The position numbers were made by a program, and so were the translations under genes. The notes below the pieces were generated by a model. It was not told the DNA's origin. It did not search any database and saw only the letters and a program-made list of their open reading frames with translations. Below are positions 1 to 7,282 of a stretch of DNA of 64,000 nt, piece by piece (position 1 is the first letter of the stretch; each line of letters starts with the position of its first letter). The stretch is taken from contig NZ_JNFG01000006.1 of NCBI RefSeq assembly GCF_000729995.1, forward strand, positions 1 through 64,000, written 5' to 3'. The DNA is from Caballeronia sordidicola. GTDB taxonomy: Bacteria; Pseudomonadota; Gammaproteobacteria; Burkholderiales; Burkholderiaceae.

Positions 1-878
1 AGCTTGGCTGCCGTTGCCGCTGCACCTGCTGCGGTCGTCGCAGCTGCAACGTTGTCGTACGTCGAGCCGTCAACCGTGATCGATGGCTTGGTGACCTTGC
101 CCGAAGCGTCAACTGTCGCACCGCCGCCGATAGCTGCTGCCGTCGTCGATGCTGTGTTGAACAGTTGCGAACCATTGATTGCGTCCGTGCTGGTTGCGTT
201 CACCGTGCCAGCCGTCAGCTTCGTGATCTTCGTGCTGCCAGCCGTGCCCTTCAGCGTGATCGTGTCCTTCGACGTTGCATTGTCGTAAGCCACAAACGAG
301 TTTTGTGCTTTGCCCGTCGAGTCAACAACGATGCCCATGGCCGTCAACTGACCCATGTTCACTGCGTCGTTCGCATTCGCGCCAGCTGCCACGTTGGTCA
401 ACTTCACCGCTGCGCCCGTGCCGCCAAACGTGACCGATGCGTGCGAGGTGCTGTCGTACTGGACTGCGTTGCCCGCTGCCAGCTTGGCTGCCGTTGCCGC
501 TGCACCTGCTGCGGTCGTCGCAGCTGCAACGTTGTCGTACGTCGAGCCGTCAACCGTGATCGATGGCTTGGTGACCTTGCCCGAAGCGTCAACCGTCGCG
601 CCGCCGCCGATAGCTGCTGCCGTCGTCGATGCCGTGTTGAACAGTTGCGAACCATTGATTGCATCCGTGCTGGCTGCGCTCACCGTGCCAGCCGTCAGCT
701 TCGTGATCTTCGTACCAGCCGTGCCCAGCAGCGTGATCGAATCCTTCGACGTTGCATTGTCGTAAGCCACAAACGAGTTTTGTGCCTTGCCCGTCGAGTC
801 AACAACGATGCCCATGGCCGTCAACTGACCCATGTTCACTGCGTCGTTCGCATTCGCGCCAGCTGCCACGTTGGTCAA
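1..878. repeat. ~480-bp tandem repeat inside the trimeric autotransporter gene
   Basis: The sequence from position 1 recurs from 481 onward with only scattered substitutions. There is one 3-bp indel (copy near 231-236 against 711-713), so the offset changes from 480 to 477. Near-identity holds to about 400 / 878. Beyond that the copies are related but clearly diverged. Each unit encodes about 160 residues of stalk. Such units expand and contract by recombination and change the length of the adhesin. Confidence 0.9.
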
Positions 879-3191
879 CGTCACTGCCTTCGTTGCTGCC
901 GTGCCGCCCAGCGTGACCTTGTCTTGCGCCGTGGAGTCGTATTGGACGCCATTCGTGCCACCGGCCGGAATAGCGGCGATTGCCGAGTTCAACTGGCCGA
1001 AATTCACCGCGTCTGTCGTCGCGGTACCTTGTGCAACGTTGACGATCTTGCGTTCCTTTCCTGCAGCGCCGATCGATACGACGTTCGACTGCGTAGAATC
1101 GCTGCCGCTACCAAGGATGACGCTGTTAGTAGCCGCCGACCTCTTGATGTCGTTACCAATGACGATCGTGCCTGCTCCGCCCGCCGTGCTGCGGTTACCA
1201 ATCACGTAGGAATCCGTGCTGAGCGAAACCGAGTTCAGGCCCATCGCCACGGAGTTCAGGCCAAGCGTTTGTGCATTCGTGCCAATGGAAATACCGTTGG
1301 TCGCATCCACGGAGACGTAAGCCCTGTTGCCAAGTGCCGTGCTGTTGTCGGCCATGGCGCTGGTGTTGACACCCACAGCAGTCGAATTCAAACCCGCGGA
1401 AGCGATGGTATAGCCGAAGCCCACCGCATTGTCGGCGGTCGCATTGACGTTGGAACCCGACGCAACCGAGTTCGAACCCGTTGCGTGCGTGTTCAGGCCG
1501 ATCGCGATCGAGTCGCGGCCATCCGCCTGGATGACAAAGCTCTTATCCGTCGGACCGGCCAGGATCAGTTGATCAGGCGTGGGAGGAGGGGTGTCGCCCG
1601 GGAGGCTGTTAATGCCGCCAAGCAGTTGGGTGCCCCCGACTTGTTGAGTCGCGCCCAAAAGGCCCTTGCTCGTGGATTTGAGAACCGTGGATTGCAATAC
1701 GTTGGCGTTTGCCTTCATCAGGTCGCCGAATTGGCCGACATTGACAGCGTCGTTGTCGTCTACACCGTCTGAAACGTTGACCAGCCTACGCGTGGATGAC
1801 ATCGTCCCGAACGAGACAACGTTTGATTGATTTGCATTCGAACCGTAGCCGATCGCTACCGAGTTCACACCCGACACGTTGGCATAAGCACCAATCGACA
1901 AAGCCTTGTCCACGGTCGCAAACGAATTACCGCCCAAAGCGATGGAATCAGCACCCGTTGCGTTGGCCTGCAGGCCTTTGGTTGGTCCGAAACCCATGTA
2001 ATTCAGGGTGCCGGCAGCTTTGTTTGCGGTGGTCTGTACAGCACTCAACTGCGACATGTTGACTGCGTCCAGAGAGGACGAACCCGCAGCCACGTTCGTT
2101 ACCTTTACCGGTACGCCAGCGGCTCCCAGCGTGACCGAAGTGTGCCCCGTAGTGTCGTAGTGCACCGCGTCCGGGTCCGTACCCGCGCCGCCGCCGCTGC
2201 CAGAAGCCGCAGCTGCTGACAATGCGCTATCGAGGCTGGTGTATGACTGGCTGTTGATCTTGTAAACCGGCTTCGTGATCTTGCCGTCCGCGCCAACCGT
2301 CGACGAACCGCCGACTGCGTCAGCTGCGCTTTGCGCGACTGCGAACAGTTGCGAACCGTTGACTGCATCCTTGCTGGCGGTCGTGAGCGCGCCGTTTGCT
2401 ACGTTCGTGATCTTCGTACCCGATGCGCCCTTCAGCGTCAGCAAATCCTTAGCCGACGTGTCGTACGAAACGAACGTGTTGGTTACATTGCCGCTCGTAT
2501 CGAACGAAGCGCCCAAAGCCTTCAATTGCGATACGTTGGTGGCGTCGGTGTCTTGCGTGCCGGCGGCGACGTTCGTGATTTGACGCTTGATCGTTGCGCT
2601 ACCGACAGAAACGGACTCAGCGCGATCCGTCGTCGCGCCCTGGCCAATTGCTGTCGAATTTGAGTATTGCGCGTTCGTGTCCGCGCCGAGTGCGAGCGAG
2701 CCCTTACCACTCGCCGAAGCGTTCTGGCCCAATGCCACTGACTGTGCGGCAAATGAGCGGGCGTTCTGGCCAATAGCCGTGCCGCCGTACGTCGCCGAAG
2801 CGCTGTCGCCCATTGCCATGCTGTCCGAACCCGCTGACGAGTTCTGACCAATAGAAACGCCCGAACCCGCAGCATAAGCCTGGTTGCCGATCGCCACGCC
2901 GCCCGTCTTGCCAGCGTTCGCGCCAATGTCAGCGTCGGCTTCGGCATCCGTGCCGATCGCCACGCCGTCAGCTACGTTTACCGTTGCGCCCGTGCCGAGC
3001 TTGACCGGGTCGCCAGCCATGGCGATAGAAGCACCGGCCAGGCCCATGCCGCCCACTGCGATCTGCGTCAGGATGGCTTTGGAGATTGCCGTCTTCGCGC
3101 GCTTGCTCTTGCTGCGGCCGGTTGCCAATTCCGAAACCGCGACCCATGATCCTGTCGACTCATTCCAGACTGATTTGTATGACTTGTTCAT
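1..3191 (-). CDS. Trimeric autotransporter adhesin (YadA-like), partial: 5' part only
   Basis: The reading frame opens at ATG 3191-3189 and runs off the left edge with no stop. It gives at least 1063 residues; the C-terminal anchor is missing. A start site is supported by AAAGG about 8 nt upstream. The protein starts MNKSYKSVWNESTGSWVAVS, the extended signal peptide (ESPR) of type V secretion. A hydrophobic stretch ending near GASIAMA follows. Then come head repeats of the left-handed beta-roll type (S-x-AIG-x-N/G-A-x-A pattern, e.g. AIGQNARSFAAQSVALGQNA) and stalk/neck hairpin motifs such as NVAAGANANDAVNMGQL. In this family three chains form one outer-membrane anchor and display a stalk and head that bind host or abiotic surfaces. 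The left edge holds two near-identical stalk units. It lies head-away from the type I secretion operon, separated by a terminator, so it is probably its own transcription unit. Family assignment is certain; the ligand is unknown. Confidence 0.93.
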   Translation of the reverse strand, partial: MNKSYKSVWNESTGSWVAVSELATGRSKSKRAKTAISKAILTQIAVGGMGLAGASIAMAGDPVKLGTGATVNVADGVAIGTDAEADADIGANAGKTGGVAIGNQAYAAGSGVSIGQNSSAGSDSMAMGDSASATYGGTAIGQNARSFAAQSVALGQNASASGKGSLALGADTNAQYSNSTAIGQGATTDRAESVSVGSATIKRQITNVAAGTQDTDATNVSQLKALGASFDTSGNVTNTFVSYDTSAKDLLTLKGASGTKITNVANGALTTASKDAVNGSQLFAVAQSAADAVGGSSTVGADGKITKPVYKINSQSYTSLDSALSAAAASGSGGGAGTDPDAVHYDTTGHTSVTLGAAGVPVKVTNVAAGSSSLDAVNMSQLSAVQTTANKAAGTLNYMGFGPTKGLQANATGADSIALGGNSFATVDKALSIGAYANVSGVNSVAIGYGSNANQSNVVSFGTMSSTRRLVNVSDGVDDNDAVNVGQFGDLMKANANVLQSTVLKSTSKGLLGATQQVGGTQLLGGINSLPGDTPPPTPDQLILAGPTDKSFVIQADGRDSIAIGLNTHATGSNSVASGSNVNATADNAVGFGYTIASAGLNSTAVGVNTSAMADNSTALGNRAYVSVDATNGISIGTNAQTLGLNSVAMGLNSVSLSTDSYVIGNRSTAGGAGTIVIGNDIKRSAATNSVILGSGSDSTQSNVVSIGAAGKERKIVNVAQGTATTDAVNFGQLNSAIAAIPAGGTNGVQYDSTAQDKVTLGGTAATKAVTLTNVAAGANANDAVNMGQLTAMGIVVDSTGKAQNSFVAYDNATSKDSITLLGTAGTKITKLTAGTVSAASTDAINGSQLFNTASTTAAAIGGGATVDASGKVTKPSITVDGSTYDNVAAATTAAGAAATAAKLAAGNAVQYDSTSHASVTFGGTGAAVKLTNVAAGANANDAVNMGQLTAMGIVVDSTGKAQNSFVAYDNATSKDTITLKGTAGSTKITKLTAGTVNATSTDAINGSQLFNTASTTAAAIGGGATVDASGKVTKPSITVDGSTYDNVAAATTAAGAAATAAK

Positions 3192-3715
3192 GCTGTGTAC
3201 CTTTACAAAAATAAGAAAATCGCCTTGCGGCCGGCAGGACATGGATTAACATTTTTGAAATGACAATCCGATATACGGGTTCCGCGCTGCGCTCGGCGTT
3301 CATTGCCTCTTTCAGAGATTTCGAACTGAAGCACTGGACCGGGTTATCAAAGGGGGCCCGGCTTTTGTGAACGCAAACGAATCATAGGTTTGGAACGCAC
3401 GCCGCTTAATGCGAAAACTCCTAATTTTGATTTCATCGATTCAAATCAAATTTTTCAGAGTCTTAAAAATGTCTTAGATAACCGATGTCGATGTCATAGG
3501 AATGCAGCCGAGGCTTACAGGGTATGGCTTTAGGTGATTATTGAGATCAAAATCGATGCTATTTTGAGATAATAAGAATTATCTTATAAACGGCAACCGT
3601 TGCTGGGGAACAACCGATTCCGTCTAGCCAGATACAAATTACGACACAAACTATCGTTTTTGCTTGTTTCTAAACGACGGATTAATTCGCCTTGAGACAG
3701 CGACGATAAAATAGA
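3192..3715. other. A+T-rich leader upstream of the trimeric adhesin
   Basis: No gene is visible in about 520 bp. From about 3380 to 3680 the sequence is clearly richer in A+T than its surroundings, as is typical of regulatory regions of surface adhesins. It contains a perfect 6-4-6 palindrome, GATAAT-AAGA-ATTATC, at 3568-3583. This could be an operator for the adhesin gene; the regulator is not identifiable from sequence alone. Confidence 0.4.
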
Positions 3716-3752
3716 AAAAGGCCATTGATGCTTTTAACATCAATGGCCTTTT
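3716..3752 (-). terminator. Rho-independent terminator of the type I secretion operon
   Basis: A perfect 15-bp stem (AAAAGGCCATTGATG pairing with its complement) closes a 7-nt loop. On the minus strand it is followed by a T-rich run (TTTTTCTATTTTA). It lies 70 bp past the stop of the TolC-like gene. The plus strand also ends in a short T run, so it may work both ways. Confidence 0.85.
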
Positions 3753-3821
3753 GTTAATCCATAAATAACCGACAATCAGCCCATCAGCATGAATTGGAAC
3801 AGATTATTTAAACCCCGAATT

Positions 3822-5999
3822 TCAGGCGTCTTGCAACCATTGCTCCAGCGTCCCATTATTGAGGCGGATTTTAAGAATTGCCTGATAAGCGTCGAACTGA
3901 GTCGTGACCTGACTGACCTGGTTGTTATAGAAATCACTTTCTGCCGACAGCACATCAACCAGGGTCCGGCGATTCAGGTGATACCACTGCTCGAAGAACT
4001 GCTTGCGGACCAGGTCAGTCTCGACCGTGAGTTCCCCGTACAGCTTCGCGCGAGTCGCGAGCGCGATGGCGTCACGATGAGCATCGCGGACCCGGAATTC
4101 GGAGTCGAGCTGCAGCTGTTCACGCTTGTCCGCGCTCGACGACGCCCGCGACAACGCGGCCCGTTCCGCCGCCTGCTGGCTGCCGCCCTGGAACGGCGTC
4201 CACGACAACTGCAGCATGGTGGTCCACGGCTGGCGCTGGTTGAACGAATCGTGCGCGGTGGTCTTGTTGATCACCCAGTTCAATTGCGGCAACGAAGCGG
4301 CGCGCACCGATTTCGCCGTCGCAGCAGCCGCGGCCGACTCGGCCATGGCTTGCTCGATAGCCGGATTCTGCGGCACAGCGGCCACCGCGTCGTCGAGGCC
4401 ATCGAGTTGCAATTGCCATAGCGTCCCCGGAGGCATGGGCGTCGGTTCATCGCCGGCGAGCTTGCGCACCGACAACTCCAGCGAGCGCACCTGCGCCGCC
4501 ACCACTGCCTGCGACGTCTGCGCCTGCAACAGGCGCGCCTTGGCCTGGCTCAGTTCACTCAGGCGGCCCGGATCGACCTTGACGATCTCCGCCAACATGT
4601 CGACGAGCGCTCCCATGCGTCGAACGTAGCTTTCGCCAATCAAGTAGATCGCGCGATTCTTGGACAGATCAACCAGATTCGACGACACATCGTAGGCATT
4701 CTGCTGCTCCATCGTCTTCATATAGAACTCGGCGGCTTCGGCTGTTTTCGTCCGGCTATCGATGTTCTTCTTCGTCTTGCCCCAGTCGTACACCATCGTG
4801 GTCACATTGATGGAGGCATTCGCCATGTTGCTGTCGTTGAAACTGTTGTTCGAGCCCTGCAAGCTTGGCGAATTACCGGTCAGTTGCACTTGCGGCCAAC
4901 GCTGGCCTTTCACCTGGTCGACGTCGAACTTCGCCGCGTCCCAGTCGTTGCGCGCCTGGCGAATGGCCGGGCTGCGCGTGGCGGCGACGTCGGCGGCGTT
5001 GCGCAGAGCGAGGCGAACCGCGCGCTCCGGCACGACCGAACGATCGCCAAGCGCCTTCGCAGCGGCGGAATCGTCGAGCCAGTCGGCATACGTCTGATCC
5101 TTCGAATGCGCGTTGCGGGATGCCTTGGGCACGCTTACGGCTTGTCGCAACGGCAACGCGGCGTTGACAGCCGGCCGGATCGTCCCGGCATCGTCGGCTG
5201 ATGCATTCCCGCCTCCAGCAACCGCGCTGCGCATGGCGATGAGATCGGATTGCATATCGCGTTGCGGCGTGATCAGGAGCGAAGGCCGTATTGGCGATGC
5301 CGCCATGTTCGGCGCCGCAGGTAATGCAACCGCCTTCTGGACCGGCGGCGCTTTCACAACCGGCGCGGCTGCGACCGGATCTGCGTCGTCCGAGGCAATC
5401 AGTCCGGCGTTGGCAAAACCGCGCGAAATGACGGGCTGCGCCTGGCTCGCATCGATTCCCCGGGGTGCGGCAACCACGGAGGGAGCGTTTGCCACGGTGT
5501 GTGCCACGGGGCGTGCCACGGCGCTTGTGCGCGGCGCTTCGTCGCCCAGATCCGCCTCGTCCGGACTAATCAGTCCGGCGCTGGCAAAACCGCGAGAAAC
5601 AACGGGCTTCGCCTGGCTCACATTCATTGGCCGCGTTGCGGCAACCGTCGCGGTGGCGCTTGCCCCAACATTCGCGACGCTATTCACCACAGCGCTTTCG
5701 CGCGGTGCCTCTTCGCCCAGATCCACGGCATCCAGCACGTTGCGGGGATCCACAGGCCGGAGCGCGGCTGCCACGGCACCGTTGCCGAAGACCTTCGGGC
5801 TGGTCATCGATGCCGGCGCCCACGCCATTTCGTCGAGCGGGGACTTGGCCTGGGCCAGCTGCGGCAATACCGCCAATGCGATGACACTGCTGCCGAACAA
5901 GGTATCGAAGGAGGAAAACAGCGGCCGGCGGCGCGAGGCTTCCTTGGTGAGGTTGTTTTCGCGCGGATCGATCCACGCGGTTCGTATTGACTTGGACAT
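3822..5999 (-). CDS. TolC-family outer membrane channel of type I secretion, with long N-terminal repeat extension
   Basis: 725 residues, against roughly 420-480 for usual TolC-family channels. Residues 1-51 form a long Sec-type signal (RRRPLFSSFDTLFGSSVIAL, then LAQA before the probable cleavage site). Residues about 52-320 are an Ala/Pro-rich segment with a 57-residue direct repeat. The repeat is seen as SQAKPVVSRGFASAGLISPD at 128-147 and SQAQPVISRGFANAGLIASD at 185-204, with DLGEEAPRESAVV / DLGDEAPRTSAVA at 93 and 150. From about residue 323 to the end the pattern is the duplicated helical-barrel OEP fold (e.g. TTMVYDWGKTKKNIDSRTKT, DVLSAESDFYNNQVSQVTTQ). It should form the outer-membrane exit duct for the adaptor and ABC transporter encoded just upstream (5-bp gap to the hlyD-like gene). 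The role of the extension is unknown; it could be a periplasmic linker or peptidoglycan contact. Confidence 0.85.
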   Translation of the reverse strand: MSKSIRTAWIDPRENNLTKEASRRRPLFSSFDTLFGSSVIALAVLPQLAQAKSPLDEMAWAPASMTSPKVFGNGAVAAALRPVDPRNVLDAVDLGEEAPRESAVVNSVANVGASATATVAATRPMNVSQAKPVVSRGFASAGLISPDEADLGDEAPRTSAVARPVAHTVANAPSVVAAPRGIDASQAQPVISRGFANAGLIASDDADPVAAAPVVKAPPVQKAVALPAAPNMAASPIRPSLLITPQRDMQSDLIAMRSAVAGGGNASADDAGTIRPAVNAALPLRQAVSVPKASRNAHSKDQTYADWLDDSAAAKALGDRSVVPERAVRLALRNAADVAATRSPAIRQARNDWDAAKFDVDQVKGQRWPQVQLTGNSPSLQGSNNSFNDSNMANASINVTTMVYDWGKTKKNIDSRTKTAEAAEFYMKTMEQQNAYDVSSNLVDLSKNRAIYLIGESYVRRMGALVDMLAEIVKVDPGRLSELSQAKARLLQAQTSQAVVAAQVRSLELSVRKLAGDEPTPMPPGTLWQLQLDGLDDAVAAVPQNPAIEQAMAESAAAAATAKSVRAASLPQLNWVINKTTAHDSFNQRQPWTTMLQLSWTPFQGGSQQAAERAALSRASSSADKREQLQLDSEFRVRDAHRDAIALATRAKLYGELTVETDLVRKQFFEQWYHLNRRTLVDVLSAESDFYNNQVSQVTTQFDAYQAILKIRLNNGTLEQWLQDA

Positions 6000-6004
6000 G
6001 GTGC

Positions 6005-7282
6005 TTATCTCTCGCGGAACGCTTCACGCGACTTGAAAATCGGTTTCAGCAAATACGACAGCACGGTCTTTTCGCCAGTGCGAATCTCGACGTTGCCGGT
6101 CATGCCGGGAATGATGGGAAGGTGCTTGCCGGCTGCAACGAGTTCGCTTTTGTCGGTGAGGACCTGGACCCGGTAGTAGATGGCATCGGGCTTGCCGGGC
6201 GCGGCTTTTTCATCGACGAGCGTGTCCGGGCTGATGTTCAGCACATGACCCTTGAGGCCGCCATAGATGCCGAAGTCGTACGCCGAGATCTTGACCATCG
6301 CCGGCAAGCCGGGCTTCAGGAAGGCCACATCGGAAGGCTTGACGTGAGCTTCCACGATGAGCTGGTCGGCATACGGCACGATGCTCATGATCTGCTGACC
6401 CGGCTGGATCACGCCGCCCACCGTCGTCACCTTGATGTCCTTGATCGTGCCCTTGACCGGCGCGAGCACGGTCGTGCGTTGCAGGACGTCGGCGCGGCCC
6501 ACGAGGTTTTCCTTCGTTTGCGCAAGTTCGAGCTCGAGGCGCGACAGTTCGTCGTTGGCATCGGCCTGGTACTTGTTGCGGCGCTCCACAATCTGCGATT
6601 GCAGGTCATTGGCGGCGCGTTTCATGCGCATGACTTCCGTTTCCGATATCAACCCGCGCCCGGCCAGCGGCTCGGTCATGTTCAGCTCGCTCATGGCGAG
6701 CGCGTAGCTGCGCTGCAACGACGCGACGCTGTCTTCCACCGCCCGGCGACGCGCCTGGTAAGCCATGGTTTCGGCTTGCACGACGGACTTATCAGCCAAG
6801 ACATCTTCGGGAAACACGAGCGGGCGGCCAAACGATTCGGCTTGCAGGCGCGCTACCTTGCCGCGCAGCCCGATCAGCTTGGTGTGTCCTTCGGCATAGT
6901 TCGAGTCGGCGCGCTTCGGATCAATATTCAGCAGCAATTGCCCTTTCTCGACGACATCGCCTTCGCGCACATGCATGTCCGAGAGAATTCCGCCCTCGAG
7001 GCTCTGGATGATCTGTTCACGGCTGACCGGAATCACCTTGCCCTGCCCTTGCGTCACTTCTTCAACGCGAGCGAACTTCGCCCAGACCAGACCGCAGACG
7101 AGGATCGCCGCGACCAGGTAAAGCACGGCTAGCGTGCCCGGTATGGTTTGCGCCAGTTGGGAGTCGCGCAGGTCACTCAGATAGGCGGCGTGCGCCGGAT
7201 GAATCCGCGGCTCGGCGTTCTTGCGACGGCCGGCCGGAGTCAGGCCGCGAATCCGGCGGCCGAGTTGGGTAAGTGATTTCAT
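6005..7282 (-). CDS. HlyD-family type I secretion periplasmic adaptor
   Basis: 425 residues. There is one N-terminal membrane segment at about residues 50-70 (TIPGTLAVLYLVAAILVCGL), preceded by a short basic cytoplasmic part. Then comes the biotinyl-lipoyl-like half motif (VIPVSREQIIQSLEGGILSD, with VREGDVVEKGQLLLNIDP), a long coiled coil (about 130-270), and the second lipoyl half and beta-barrel domain (PVKGTIKDIKVTTVGGVIQP). This is the membrane-fusion protein that bridges the inner-membrane ABC transporter and the outer-membrane channel. The start overlaps the stop of the upstream ABC gene by 4 bp (ATGA), and the TolC-like gene follows after 5 bp, so the three are translated from one message. 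Confidence 0.93.
   Translation of the reverse strand: MKSLTQLGRRIRGLTPAGRRKNAEPRIHPAHAAYLSDLRDSQLAQTIPGTLAVLYLVAAILVCGLVWAKFARVEEVTQGQGKVIPVSREQIIQSLEGGILSDMHVREGDVVEKGQLLLNIDPKRADSNYAEGHTKLIGLRGKVARLQAESFGRPLVFPEDVLADKSVVQAETMAYQARRRAVEDSVASLQRSYALAMSELNMTEPLAGRGLISETEVMRMKRAANDLQSQIVERRNKYQADANDELSRLELELAQTKENLVGRADVLQRTTVLAPVKGTIKDIKVTTVGGVIQPGQQIMSIVPYADQLIVEAHVKPSDVAFLKPGLPAMVKISAYDFGIYGGLKGHVLNISPDTLVDEKAAPGKPDAIYYRVQVLTDKSELVAAGKHLPIIPGMTGNVEIRTGEKTVLSYLLKPIFKSREAFRER

Noticed and set aside
165..1772. A 535-residue plus-strand frame rich in Arg and Cys opposite the trimeric adhesin
   Set aside because: It is the complement of repetitive adhesin codons. The composition is unnatural, and the minus-strand frame has clear ESPR and head/stalk motifs.
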